A program made the position numbers and the translations under genes. A stretch of 64,000 nt of DNA from positions 1-64,000 of the forward strand of contig CABUBH010000002.1 in assembly GCA_902489775.1 (NCBI GenBank), given 5' to 3'. The notes under the pieces are model-generated. The model ran no database searches and was not told the origin of the DNA. It saw nothing but the letters and a program-made list of their open reading frames with translations. This stretch comes from an uncultured Collinsella sp. GTDB taxonomy: Bacteria; Actinomycetota; Coriobacteriia; Coriobacteriales; Coriobacteriaceae. Shown here one piece after another: positions 18,223 through 26,944 of the stretch (positions within the stretch are counted from its first letter, which is position 1; the number at the start of each line of letters is the position of its first letter).

Positions 18223-19860
18223 TTAGCGCTCGTAGATCAGGTTGCCGGCTAGGTAGGTGGCTTGGACTTTGGTGGCTTGGAGTTCTTGGGGGTCGATGGT
18301 GAGTGGGTTTTGGTCCAGGACTACCAGCTCGGCGTATTTGCCGGGTTCCAGGCTGCCGAGGTTTTGCTCGTCGCCCGCTGCATAGGCGCTGCCCAGGGTG
18401 TAGTTGCGCAGGGCTGTTGCTGCATCGATGCGCTCGCTCGGCAACCAGCCGCCCTCGGGCCAGTGGCTTTTGGGGTCCTGGCGCGTGATGGCCGTGTAGA
18501 GCACGTTCATGCTGGTAACAGCTGTTATGGGGCTATCGGTGCCGAAGGCTTGGCGAATGCCGCGCTGCTTATAGGTCGCAAACGGCCACATGATGCGGCT
18601 GCGCTCCAGGCCCAGATCGCGCTCGGGGCCGCCCGGGTCGAGTGTAATGTGACAGGGCTGGCTCGAGGCAACGACGTTAAGCTTGCGTAGACGATCGAGG
18701 TCCTCGGGCAAGAGGTTCTCCAGATGCTCAAGCGTGTTATGACCGTGCTGGGGCAGGCCGTACAGTTCGGCGGCCTCCTCAAAGATATCCAGCGCGGCAT
18801 GAATCGCACCGTCACCGATGACGTGGATGCGAACGGTGTGACCGCGCTCCGCGGCAGCGAGGACCAGCTTGCGCATACGCTCGGCAGGAACCGTCAGGCG
18901 ACCTTGATCGCCCGGGAAGCGCGGGTTGGTATAGGGCTCGGTGAGATAGGCCGTGTGTTCGCTCGACACGCCGTCGAAGAACTGCTTAAAGCCTGGCGCC
19001 GAGAGCAGCGCGTTGTTCGCGTAGCGGGCCTGTAGCTCTTCCAAGCGCGATTGGTCATCCAGCAGCGTGGGAAACAAATGGGCGCGGATGCCCAGCTTGC
19101 CGGCTGCCTGCAGTTTGTCGTAGACATCGTCGCGGATAAAGTCGCAGCCCGGCATGGGCATGAGCGACATATCGCATATCGAGGTGATGCCCTGCTCGGC
19201 CATCCGCCTCATTTGATCGGCGTAAGCGCTTGCGATGCGATCCTCGCCCAGCCACTCAAGGCAGCGCGGTAGCAGCTGCATGGCAGCTGCCTCGTGAGCA
19301 ATGCCCGTGAGCTCGCCATTTGCATCCTTGTCGTAACTGCCGCCCGCTGGCGGCTCGCTGTCGCGTGTGACGCCGAGCGCCTCGAGTGCGCGGCTGTTGA
19401 GCCAAAGCGTGTGCCCGTCGCCCGAATACATAACGCAGGGACGATCGGGGAATGCCGCATCGAGCGACGCCTTGGTAGGATGCTCGGGCGGGTCCCAACG
19501 GTAGTCGCGCCAGCCCTGCGTCACAACCCAAGCGTCATCGGGCAGGTCCTGGGAAAACTCGAGCGCGTGCTGCACCAGCGCAGCCTCGGACGTGCCCATA
19601 TCCATGAGCATGTACGGCGAGGAGCCGACCGAGGTATGGAAGAAGTGCAGATGAGCGTCATGGAAACCTGGGCAGACAAACTGCTCGCCGTAATCGATAA
19701 CCGACGTGGCGGCGGGAACGGCGGCGATCACGTCATCGGGCGCACCGACTGCGACGATACGGTCGCCTGCGATGGCAATCGCCAGCTCGCGGGCGGTATC
19801 GATGCCGTCTTGCGCGGTAAAGACGTTCTTGGAGCGGATAATCCGATCGATATGTTGCAT
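18223..19860 (-). CDS. Metal-dependent amidohydrolase (YtcJ-like)
   Basis: A 545-aa TIM-barrel amidohydrolase. The first metal site is CPGFHDAHLHF (His-x-His), further ligand candidates are in IHVIGDGAIHAALD and the C-terminal Asp in FGTDSPI, followed by the ASLEPGKYAEL-like ending (GSLEPGKYAELVVLDQNP) typical of the superfamily. The substrate is unknown. Three in-frame ATGs are close together; the one at 19858-19860 is preferred because GGGGAT lies five bases before it. The reading frame continues upstream antisense to the M20 gene, which is chance. It is transcribed away from the M20 peptidase gene. Confidence 0.85.
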   Translation of the reverse strand: MQHIDRIIRSKNVFTAQDGIDTARELAIAIAGDRIVAVGAPDDVIAAVPAATSVIDYGEQFVCPGFHDAHLHFFHTSVGSSPYMLMDMGTSEAALVQHALEFSQDLPDDAWVVTQGWRDYRWDPPEHPTKASLDAAFPDRPCVMYSGDGHTLWLNSRALEALGVTRDSEPPAGGSYDKDANGELTGIAHEAAAMQLLPRCLEWLGEDRIASAYADQMRRMAEQGITSICDMSLMPMPGCDFIRDDVYDKLQAAGKLGIRAHLFPTLLDDQSRLEELQARYANNALLSAPGFKQFFDGVSSEHTAYLTEPYTNPRFPGDQGRLTVPAERMRKLVLAAAERGHTVRIHVIGDGAIHAALDIFEEAAELYGLPQHGHNTLEHLENLLPEDLDRLRKLNVVASSQPCHITLDPGGPERDLGLERSRIMWPFATYKQRGIRQAFGTDSPITAVTSMNVLYTAITRQDPKSHWPEGGWLPSERIDAATALRNYTLGSAYAAGDEQNLGSLEPGKYAELVVLDQNPLTIDPQELQATKVQATYLAGNLIYER

Positions 19861-20028
19861 GGGCATCCCCATCTCTGGCAGGAAATTCAACACCCCCGAG
19901 TGTACTCCCCCGCCCTTGCAACAAACCCCCAAGCGGCAAACGGCAACTTTACCAGCCCTAGCGGCAGGTGGCATACTGGAGAGAGCCTGTACGATTTTGC
20001 GATCAACCCAGCAAGGAGCAAATCGACC

Positions 20029-21492
20029 ATGACGAAGACCAAGGCACAGCAGATTATGGCGGCGACCGAGGCTCGCGCGGCTGACGACGTCACCGCAGCC
20101 ATCAAAGATATCGCTACCGAGTTTGAACCCTATATCATCAAGCAGCGCCGGCACTTCCATAAGCACCCGGAGCTGAGCCTCGCCGAAGAGCGCACGACCT
20201 CCGACATCGCCAACCAGCTCGACGCCATGAATATCCCCTACGAGCGTCCGCTCAAGACGGGCCTGGTGGCGACCCTTCGCGGCACCGCGCCCGACGCCTA
20301 TCGCGAGGACGGCACGCCGCGCCGCCGCATCCTGCTGCGCGCCGACATCGACGCCCTGCCCGTCACCGAGCAGACCGGCGAGGAGTTCGCCAGCGTCAAC
20401 GAGGGCTGCATGCACGCCTGCGGCCACGACTGCCACATCGCCATGATGCTCGGCACGCTGCAAATCCTGCGCCATATGACCGACGACATCCACGGCGAAG
20501 TCCGCATCGTCTTCCAGCCCAGCGAGGAAAACGGCCAGGGCGCCAAGCTCATGATCGGCACGGGCGTGCTCGACGGCGTCGATGGCGCCTACGCCGCGCA
20601 CATCTGGAGTGAGGTCGACGCCGGCACCGTGAGCTGCGAGCCCGGACCGCGCATGGCCAATACCGACTGGTTCCGCATCGACGTCCGCGGCACCTCGTGC
20701 CACGGCGCCATGCCCCAGCGCGGTCACGACGCCGTTATGGTTGCCGCCGAGATCGTCAACGCTCTGCAGACCATCGTTTCGCGCGAGATCAGTCCCTACG
20801 AGCCGGCCGTCATTACCGTCGGCGAGCTGCACGGCGGCACCGCGCGCAACGTTATCGCCGGCACGGCCTATCTCGCCGGCACGGTGCGCACCTACGGAGA
20901 TTCGACCCACGAGGAAATGCCGGAGCTCATGCGCCGCATCGTGGAGCATACCGCGGCCGCCTTGGGCGCCGAGGCAGAGCTCACCGACTACACCATCGCC
21001 AATTACAAGGTCGAAAACGATGCCGCCTCGAGCGAGCGCTGCCGCCAGGCAGTAATCAAATGCCTGGGCCCCACCGGCCAAGGCCATTATCGCGGCACAC
21101 TCTCGGGTGAGGATTTTTCGGAGTACCTGCGCCGCGTACCGGGCGTGCTCGCCTTTGTTGGCACGCGCAACCCCCAGATTGGCGCCACGTACGCCCAACA
21201 TTCTTGCTTCTACAAGATTGACGAGTCGGTACTGGCCAAGGGCTCCATGGTGGCCGCCCAATATGCCATCGACTTTTTGGCCGAGCCCACACAAGAAGAG
21301 CTCGACGGCCCCACGATTGCCGCGGTCGCCGAGACCAATCCCGACCTGGCAGCCAAACTGCGCTCTGCCAAGGCCACGGCCGCCGAGGCCCGCGACGCCA
21401 TGCACGATGCCCGCACCGCCCGACACGCCGCAATCAAGGGCATCCACGACGCTCGCGCCGCCGCCCGCCGCGAGGAGAAGCACGACGAGTAG
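20029..21492 (+). CDS. M20-family amidohydrolase / aminoacylase with C-terminal extension
   Basis: A metal-dependent hydrolase of the M20D type, which removes acyl groups from N-acyl amino acids or related compounds. Visible are HKHPELSLAE, the metal-binding HACGHDCHIAMMLG, PSEENGQGAKLM, the dimerisation domain, and a late AQHSCFYKIDE. The first ~415 residues match the family; about 70 extra residues, rich in Ala, Arg and His, form a probable helix at the C-terminus. AAGGAG lies ten bases before the ATG. It is divergent from the YtcJ-like gene and closed by a hairpin terminator. Confidence 0.87.
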   Translation: MTKTKAQQIMAATEARAADDVTAAIKDIATEFEPYIIKQRRHFHKHPELSLAEERTTSDIANQLDAMNIPYERPLKTGLVATLRGTAPDAYREDGTPRRRILLRADIDALPVTEQTGEEFASVNEGCMHACGHDCHIAMMLGTLQILRHMTDDIHGEVRIVFQPSEENGQGAKLMIGTGVLDGVDGAYAAHIWSEVDAGTVSCEPGPRMANTDWFRIDVRGTSCHGAMPQRGHDAVMVAAEIVNALQTIVSREISPYEPAVITVGELHGGTARNVIAGTAYLAGTVRTYGDSTHEEMPELMRRIVEHTAAALGAEAELTDYTIANYKVENDAASSERCRQAVIKCLGPTGQGHYRGTLSGEDFSEYLRRVPGVLAFVGTRNPQIGATYAQHSCFYKIDESVLAKGSMVAAQYAIDFLAEPTQEELDGPTIAAVAETNPDLAAKLRSAKATAAEARDAMHDARTARHAAIKGIHDARAAARREEKHDE

Positions 21493-21536
21493 TCGATCCA
21501 CGACCATCTCGCAGTCATAGCCGCATCGCGATATCA

Positions 21537-21580
21537 AAGCGGGGGCGGACGCTTCGGCACGTCCGCCCCCGCTTATTTGT
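21537..21580 (+). terminator. Terminator after the M20 gene
   Basis: A perfect 14-bp GC-rich stem (21537-21550 with 21561-21574) with a GCTTCGGCAC loop, followed by ATTTGTC. Confidence 0.8.
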
Positions 21581-21632
21581 CAAGCGCTATTTCTACCGTT
21601 TCTACCCCGTCCCCAAATGGCAGGTGGCAGGG

Positions 21633-22943
21633 TTACTCGTCCTGCGGGTCCTCGTCGGAGCTTGGCGCAGGCTCGGGCTCAGGTGCAGGCTCGGGCTCCG
21701 GTTCCGGCATGGGCGCGGGCTCGGGCTCAGGCACGGGCGCGGGCTCAGGCTCAGGCTCAGGCTCAGGCACGGGCGCGGGCTCGGGCTCGGGCGCAGGCGC
21801 CGGCGCCGCAGCGGAATCGGATACGGGCGCTGCGTCGGCGCTAAAACCAGCCGGAGCAGACTTCTTCTCAAACGGCAGCACAAAGGTCAGGACGTCATCC
21901 TTATCCTCATCAGCCCATTCAGCTGCATAACGCGCTACCCAATAGCCAACGGCACGATGCTTGAGCATCTTGCCAAAGACCGTGAGGAATACCGTGACAA
22001 ACGCCGTCAGCACCAAGAACAATACGAGCGTGATGCCACCGCCGGTAACAAGCGCCTCAATAGCCGAAGGACGGTAGTAGTAGCTATACATACCGACAGA
22101 GGCAATGGTGCCAAAGACGAGCGTCAGGATCCAGGTGACAACGTTGGCGACCAGACCCGTCAAAAACTCGGGAAGGAACGAAGCGCAGAACAGTTTGGTC
22201 TTGTTGTGCTTAAAGGCCGCCCAGACCTTATCGAGCGAAAACGCGCTCTCGACACGACAGGTCACCGCAAAGTGCATCACGGCAATGTCGGCGAACATCT
22301 TAAAGAAGACCCCCAAGACCGCCGTGGCAATCATAGCCAGGACAAGCAGGCCAAGCGAGCCGAACAGCGCTGCCTCGAGTGCATAAGAGCCGTAATACGA
22401 ATACGAGCCCGCGGCGCCAATTACCACGCTCTCCACCAGCGAAAGCACTACACCGATAACGGGAATGGCAGCAATAACCTCGAGCACGACCGAGATAACG
22501 CTCGAAAAGACTCCGAGGCCAAACGACGTGGAACGCATGAGTGGACGATCCATACCGTCATCAACCTTGAGCGACAGATCGCGACCCCACTCAATACCAA
22601 AGCCGGAACCACACACGCTCGCAATGCAAGCTGCCAAAAAGCCGATGGCAGCTGCAATGCCGCCAATAACGGGAATAAACAGCACGAGTACCGACACAAC
22701 ACAAATCAGCGCCGGTAAAAAGGCAATCTGGCACACGCGCTGCAGCACGCCCGGCGTCTTGGTCATATCCTCAAACGCCTGAGCCACACAGCCCTTGGAC
22801 GCATTCGCCACGGGCGGTTGCGGAACAAACTGCTGGGGCTGACCCTGAGGGGCAGAGGCTGCGGCACCGGCATTGGGGGCACCACACGCGCCGCAGAACT
22901 TGTCGTTATCGCCCATGGGGGCACCACACTGCGAACAGAACAT
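21633..22943 (-). CDS. Zinc-ribbon membrane protein with Pro-Glu repeat tail (DUF4013-like)
   Basis: A 436-aa protein. It opens with a zinc ribbon (CSQCGAPMG then CGACGAP, two CxxC pairs), then a Pro/Gln linker, about eight membrane helices arranged like DUF4013 proteins, and a long tail of alternating Pro-Glu and Ala-Pro. The tail is encoded by short tandem repeats at about 21660-21800 and may vary between strains. The start was placed at the ATG at 22941-22943 with AAGGG nine bases upstream; longer frames lack a site. Function is unknown. Confidence 0.75.
   Translation of the reverse strand: MFCSQCGAPMGDNDKFCGACGAPNAGAAASAPQGQPQQFVPQPPVANASKGCVAQAFEDMTKTPGVLQRVCQIAFLPALICVVSVLVLFIPVIGGIAAAIGFLAACIASVCGSGFGIEWGRDLSLKVDDGMDRPLMRSTSFGLGVFSSVISVVLEVIAAIPVIGVVLSLVESVVIGAAGSYSYYGSYALEAALFGSLGLLVLAMIATAVLGVFFKMFADIAVMHFAVTCRVESAFSLDKVWAAFKHNKTKLFCASFLPEFLTGLVANVVTWILTLVFGTIASVGMYSYYYRPSAIEALVTGGGITLVLFLVLTAFVTVFLTVFGKMLKHRAVGYWVARYAAEWADEDKDDVLTFVLPFEKKSAPAGFSADAAPVSDSAAAPAPAPEPEPAPVPEPEPEPEPAPVPEPEPAPMPEPEPEPAPEPEPAPSSDEDPQDE
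21660..21800. repeat. Tandem GGCTCGGGC/GGCTCAGGC repeats coding a Pro-Glu tail
   Basis: Six- to twelve-base units (GGCTCNGGC and GGCACGGGCGCG) repeat more than fifteen times inside the 3' end of the zinc-ribbon gene. Slippage could change the tail length without a frameshift, because the units are multiples of three. Confidence 0.7.
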
Positions 22944-23093
22944 CGAGATCATCCCTTCGTATCTTGAGCGAATCATCTGGATCGCAAACGATGTCTTTGG
23001 CATCATTATCACCCAATGTGGGGACAAATACTCCAACATGACGCATTTGCAATGCGCAGGGCGCTATTCGATTGTTTGATGGGCTCGACCGCG

Positions 23094-24116
23094 TTAGTTC
23101 GTTCCGCGGAAACCCTTGCCGACGATCTCGGAGCTGTCGACGATCGTGATAAAGGCACCCGGATCGATCTCGCGAGCGTAGCGACGCAGCTGCACGGCCT
23201 CGCGACGGCTCAGCACGCTCATGATCACCGTGACGCACTTGCCCGAGAAGGCGCCGTAGCCACGGCTAATCGTAGCTGTGCGGTTGAGATGCTTGACGAT
23301 AAACTCCTCGACTTTGCGCGGTTCGGCGCAAATGATCGTACAGACCTTGCGCAGATGGATGCTCTCGATGGCCTTGTCGACCACAAGCGTCTTGGCAAAC
23401 AGACCGAGCACGCAGTACAGGCCGACGCGCGGGCCATACAGGAAAGCCGCGATGGTCACGATGCCGATATCGACCAGCAGCAGTGCACGGCCAATCTCGA
23501 GCGTGGTGCGGCGTTTGAGGATCATGGCAAGGATGTCCGTGCCGCCCGTCGAGGCGCCAATGTCAAAGACAATGGCACTGCCCAGCGCCGGCAAAATGAC
23601 GGCAAAACACAGGTCGAGCCACATATCACCCGTCAGAGAGACATCGGTCGGAATGAAGAGCTCAAACAGCGAGACGTAGGCCGAAAGCGCAAACGAAGCA
23701 AAGACGCTCCAAAGGATTGCCTTGCGCTCCAAAAAAATAAAACCCAGGATGACCAGGACCGCGTTGATAATCCACATAAAGACGCCGACGGGCAGGGTCG
23801 GGAACAGCGTGGAAAGAATGACCGACACGCCCGAGGTGCCGCCGAAGGCAAAGTGATTGGGCGTTTTGAAAGCCACGATGGCAAAGGCCGTGAGGATCAG
23901 GCCCAGATTGAGCTCGGCAAAAAAGCGCGGAAAGCCTGGCTCTTGGCTGCGCTTACGACCGGCACGCTCGCCACGTTCGATATCCTCGCGACCGACAACG
24001 CGCTCCATCGGCACCACCGGAGGACGATGCACCTCCTCGGCGGCACGCGACGCCGCCTCTGCCGCAGCGGCTTCAATCGCCCATGCCTTGCTTTCGGTCT
24101 CGTGTTCGTCGGCCAT
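23094..24116 (-). CDS. YitT-family membrane protein
   Basis: A 340-aa protein with an acidic/Ala-rich cytoplasmic N-terminus (about 70 residues), five to six membrane helices with the FGGTSGVSVIL and DIGASTGGTDILAMIL blocks of the YitT (DUF161) family, and a C-terminal DUF2179 domain (TIICAEPRKVEEFI ... GYGAFSGK). Its role is not known; it may bind a ligand through the C-terminal domain. It is transcribed alone, downstream of the Asp23 operon terminators. Confidence 0.85.
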   Translation of the reverse strand: MADEHETESKAWAIEAAAAEAASRAAEEVHRPPVVPMERVVGREDIERGERAGRKRSQEPGFPRFFAELNLGLILTAFAIVAFKTPNHFAFGGTSGVSVILSTLFPTLPVGVFMWIINAVLVILGFIFLERKAILWSVFASFALSAYVSLFELFIPTDVSLTGDMWLDLCFAVILPALGSAIVFDIGASTGGTDILAMILKRRTTLEIGRALLLVDIGIVTIAAFLYGPRVGLYCVLGLFAKTLVVDKAIESIHLRKVCTIICAEPRKVEEFIVKHLNRTATISRGYGAFSGKCVTVIMSVLSRREAVQLRRYAREIDPGAFITIVDSSEIVGKGFRGTN

Positions 24117-24227
24117 TACGGCAACCCCTCGTTAACAATTTGGAAACAATGCGCCCATTAGGGTAACGCGGAACGCGAAGATTGCAACCCTTAGTTAGAC
24201 GAGCGGTATGACTAGATCGAGGCTATA

Positions 24228-24271
24228 TAGAAAACGGTCGATCGCGCTTTTGCTTGCGCGGTCGACCGTTT
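24228..24271 (-). terminator. Hairpin terminator after the Asp23 operon
   Basis: Bases 24232-24247 pair with 24256-24271 with one mismatch; on the minus strand TTTTCTATATA follows. A second hairpin (24289-24325) lies just before it. Confidence 0.65.
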
Positions 24272-24288
24272 GGCGTTTTCGCAGGTAA

Positions 24289-24325
24289 AACCTACCAAAA
24301 CAAACCTGTCCCTTTTTAGTAGGTT
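24289..24325. repeat. CTGTCCC-loop hairpin overlapping the Asp23 gene stop
   Basis: AACCTAC (24289-24295) pairs with GTAGGTT (24319-24325), extended inwards by AAAA/TTTT, with CCTGTCCC in the loop. It closely resembles the hairpin at 58152-58186. The stop codon of the Asp23-family gene lies in its arm. Confidence 0.65.
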
Positions 24326-24842
24326 ACTCGTGCTGGCTGGTGCGGTGCTCGTACTCCTCGGGGGTGATGACATCCTCGATGCGCAGGTTGACGCCTGCCA
24401 CCTCAAGGCCGGTCATCGCGGCCAGACGCTCGGTGACGCGCGCCTTAACGTCGTCAAAGATCGCAGGCGCATAGGCGCCATACTCGATGATGACCGAGAT
24501 GTTGACGACCACGCGGTTGTCGTCGGTGACCTCGACCGTCACGCCCTTGGTCAGGTTCTCGGCACCAAACTGTTCCTGCACAAAGTGCATAAGGTTACCC
24601 TTCATGCCCAGAACATGCGGCACCTCGCGGGTGGCCATGGCGACGATCTTCTCGATCACGCCGTTGGAATAGGTCAGCGAGTCCTCGGACTCGTCCGCCT
24701 CCTCGTCGTCCTCGTCCGCCTCGTCTTCGGACTCGGCCTCGACGAGCGTCTCGTCCTCGAGCGTTACATCCTCCGCCTCGGCGGCGGCCTCGTTCGCCTC
24801 GAGCTCGGTATCGGCTACATCGACCTTCGTGTTAAAAGCCAT
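24324..24842 (-). CDS. Asp23/Gls24-family envelope stress protein
   Basis: A 172-aa cytoplasmic protein of the alkaline-shock family, which associates with the membrane through AmaP in Gram-positive bacteria. A highly acidic N-terminal half (residues about 10-55) precedes the Asp23 domain (YSNGVIEKIVAMATREVPHV ... VNISVIIEYGA). The acidic leader is unusual compared with the ~150-aa family average. It is the last gene of an AmaP-like, DUF2273, Asp23 cluster, which supports the assignment. Confidence 0.87.
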   Translation of the reverse strand: MAFNTKVDVADTELEANEAAAEAEDVTLEDETLVEAESEDEADEDDEEADESEDSLTYSNGVIEKIVAMATREVPHVLGMKGNLMHFVQEQFGAENLTKGVTVEVTDDNRVVVNISVIIEYGAYAPAIFDDVKARVTERLAAMTGLEVAGVNLRIEDVITPEEYEHRTSQHE

Positions 24843-24886
24843 GGTTCCTCCTTATGCCTGCCGCGGATGCGACAGTCGAATTCATA

Positions 24887-25264
24887 TTAGCGGCCGCTAA
24901 ACAGACGGCCGAAGAAGTTGACGATACCGTTCTCGCCGTCGCGAATCTGGCCGATCACGGCGCCGATCAGCACAAAGAATGCGATGACGAGCGTATCCCA
25001 CAGGCCGAGCGTGAGCACCAGCACGGCGAGCACAAAACCAGCGACGGCTCCGAGCGTGGTGTTGGGATGACGGACGGCGTAGCTCCAGATGGCTGCCCCC
25101 GTACCCTTGATGAGACCCATGGCCTCATCAAAATCATCGGCGACCACGTCATGCGACTCGGTACCCTCCACCTTGGGATCGACGGCCTCGCCTGCCGGCA
25201 CGGCGCTCTGATCGATAGTCAGACGCGGGGTGCGGACGGTCTTGTCTTGATTGGTATCACTCAC
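24887..25264 (-). CDS. DUF2273 small membrane protein of the Asp23 cluster
   Basis: A 125-aa product with two adjacent membrane helices near the C-terminus (TTLGAVAGFVLAVLVLTLG and the following LVIAFFVLIGAVIGQIRDG), typical of DUF2273 proteins found beside Asp23. The GTG start at 25262-25264 has GGAGG six bases upstream and overlaps the end of the AmaP-like gene by eight bases. A longer frame to 25477 is antisense-like sequence within the upstream gene and was rejected. Confidence 0.8.
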   Translation of the reverse strand: MSDTNQDKTVRTPRLTIDQSAVPAGEAVDPKVEGTESHDVVADDFDEAMGLIKGTGAAIWSYAVRHPNTTLGAVAGFVLAVLVLTLGLWDTLVIAFFVLIGAVIGQIRDGENGIVNFFGRLFSGR

Positions 25265-25802
25265 CGGAAACCTCCACGGTCTGGACGGTAGTCTTGGACG
25301 GCAAAAAACGAACGCGTGCGATCGTGCCCGGCGTGCCGAGCATGGTGTCGCAGGCCTCCTCGATACGTTGCTGCATCGCGGCTGCAAGGGAGGCCACATC
25401 CCGGTCGTCGAGCGCGATGGCGTCGACCTTAAAACGGACGCGCGATTCGTCGGAGCCCTGCACGCGTGCCTCGACATGCTCGACCATCACTCGGTCGTCG
25501 CGCTCTGCCGCGGTGCGAGCACACGAGGAGAGAGCAGCGAGCGTGACCTCGATATTGCGCTCCCCCGCCGGATGCACGCAGGACGGCTCGCGACGAGCAA
25601 ACATCAGGCGGAAGAAGCTTACCAGCACGCCGATCGCCACAACTCCACCGCATGCCGTCACGACAATGCGCGGCATGGTGTCACGCAACAGCAGCATAAA
25701 GCGATACGTATACGGTCCCCAGAACTGGCAGACAAGCGTACCCAGCGCCACGATGGCGGCGGCAAGATACACAATCGCAAGGGCTCGTTTGAGTACGCGC
25801 AC
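25257..25802 (-). CDS. AmaP-like membrane anchor of the Asp23 cluster
   Basis: About 181 aa with two N-terminal membrane helices and a soluble C-terminal domain, the layout of AmaP, which anchors Asp23 at the membrane. The start is uncertain: the GTG at 25800-25802 has GGGAG six bases upstream and is preferred. An ATG at 25851-25853 gives 17 more residues but lies in the U-tract of the yebC terminator and has no ribosome site. It starts the cluster AmaP, DUF2273, Asp23. Confidence 0.72.
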   Translation of the reverse strand: MRVLKRALAIVYLAAAIVALGTLVCQFWGPYTYRFMLLLRDTMPRIVVTACGGVVAIGVLVSFFRLMFARREPSCVHPAGERNIEVTLAALSSCARTAAERDDRVMVEHVEARVQGSDESRVRFKVDAIALDDRDVASLAAAMQQRIEEACDTMLGTPGTIARVRFLPSKTTVQTVEVSGE

Positions 25803-25852
25803 GCGCGCTCCCTTCAGGTTTCGGTCCACAGAATGCAAAACGATTCGCATCA

Positions 25853-25899
25853 TTATAAAAGAGCCGGGTCCGGTGCCTCATTGCACGCGGATCCGGCTC
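25853..25899 (-). terminator. Terminator after yebC, possibly doubling as a promoter -10
   Basis: GAGCCGGGTCC (25861-25871) pairs with GGATCCGGCTC (25889-25899) with one mismatch; the minus strand continues TTTTATAATG. TATAAT here is a perfect -10 for the AmaP-like operon, although no good -35 is visible. Confidence 0.7.
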
Positions 25900-25968
25900 A
25901 TCTATTCCACGAGGCTTGCATGCTCGCTTCATTATGCCCAGATATGCACGGCTCAATCCGTGCGGGCG

Positions 25969-26775
25969 CTACTCCTCCTCGAGGGCAGCGATGACCTCGT
26001 CGGTCATGTCCATGGTGCTGTAGACGTCCTGGACGTCGTCGAGCTCCTCAAGACGGTCGATGAGGCGCTGGACCTTCTTGGCGTCGGTACCGGAGACCTC
26101 GGTCGGGGTGGTCGGGACCATGGTGGTCTCGGAGCCCTTGACCTGGATGCCCTGCTCCTCGAGCGCCTTGGAGACAGCCATGACGTCGTTGGCAGCGGTC
26201 CAGACGATCCACTCCTCGCCGGCGTCCTCGTAGTCCTCGCCACCGGCCTCGGCGATGGCCATCATGAACTCATCCTCGTCACCGGCAGCACCGTTGGCGA
26301 TCATGGTCTCCTTCTTGGCGTTCTCGTCCAGGATCTCCTTGGCGACGACGATCTGGCCCTTGCGCTCAAACTGGAAGGCAACGGAGCCGGAGGTGCCCAG
26401 GTTGCCACCAGCGTGGGAGAAGGCGGAACGGACATCAGCGGCGGTACGGTTGCGGTTGTCGGTCAGGCAGTCGACGTAGACGGCGACACCGGCGGGACCG
26501 TAGCCCTCGTACACGATGTTCTCGTAGACGGCGGCGTCGGCACCCGAACCAAAAGCCTTGTCGATAGCGGACTTGATCTTGTCCTTAGGCATGGACTGAG
26601 CCTTGGCCTTGGCAACGGCAGCGGCGAGGCTGGCGTTGTTCTCGGGCAGCGGGTCACCGCCGAGACGGGCAGCAACGGTGATGTTGCGACTGAGCTTGGA
26701 GAAGAGGGCGGAACGCTTGGCGTCCTGCGCGCCCTTACGATGCTTGGTTGTGGCCCACTTAGAGTGTCCGGACAT
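25969..26775 (-). CDS. yebC: YebC/PmpR-family protein
   Basis: A 268-aa cytoplasmic protein with the family start SGHSKWATTKHRKGAQDAKR, then YEGYGPAGVAVYV and NRTAADVRSAFSHAGG. Members act as DNA-binding regulators or help ribosomes through proline stalls. An acidic insert of about 20 residues (GGEDYEDAGEEW region) and an acidic C-terminus make it slightly longer than the ~245-aa average. It is transcribed alone with its own terminator. Confidence 0.92.
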   Translation of the reverse strand: MSGHSKWATTKHRKGAQDAKRSALFSKLSRNITVAARLGGDPLPENNASLAAAVAKAKAQSMPKDKIKSAIDKAFGSGADAAVYENIVYEGYGPAGVAVYVDCLTDNRNRTAADVRSAFSHAGGNLGTSGSVAFQFERKGQIVVAKEILDENAKKETMIANGAAGDEDEFMMAIAEAGGEDYEDAGEEWIVWTAANDVMAVSKALEEQGIQVKGSETTMVPTTPTEVSGTDAKKVQRLIDRLEELDDVQDVYSTMDMTDEVIAALEEE

Positions 26776-26944
26776 ACGTGTCTCCTATCGGTTTCGACCT
26801 AAAGCCCAGCGCAGATGCTCGGGCAATATAAACAAACGTCGTTATGATATACCTACTAGCCTGCGAGATAAACCCCAAAATGAAGGCGTCGTGATGACGC
26901 GACCCTTCTACGCAAAGCAACCTGCCCCCTTCGCACCGGTTTGG

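Noticed and set aside
18223..21537. A single 1104-codon minus-strand frame covering both amidohydrolase loci
   Set aside because: Only the part below 19860 matches the YtcJ family; the rest is antisense to the M20 gene, which has its own ribosome site and motifs.
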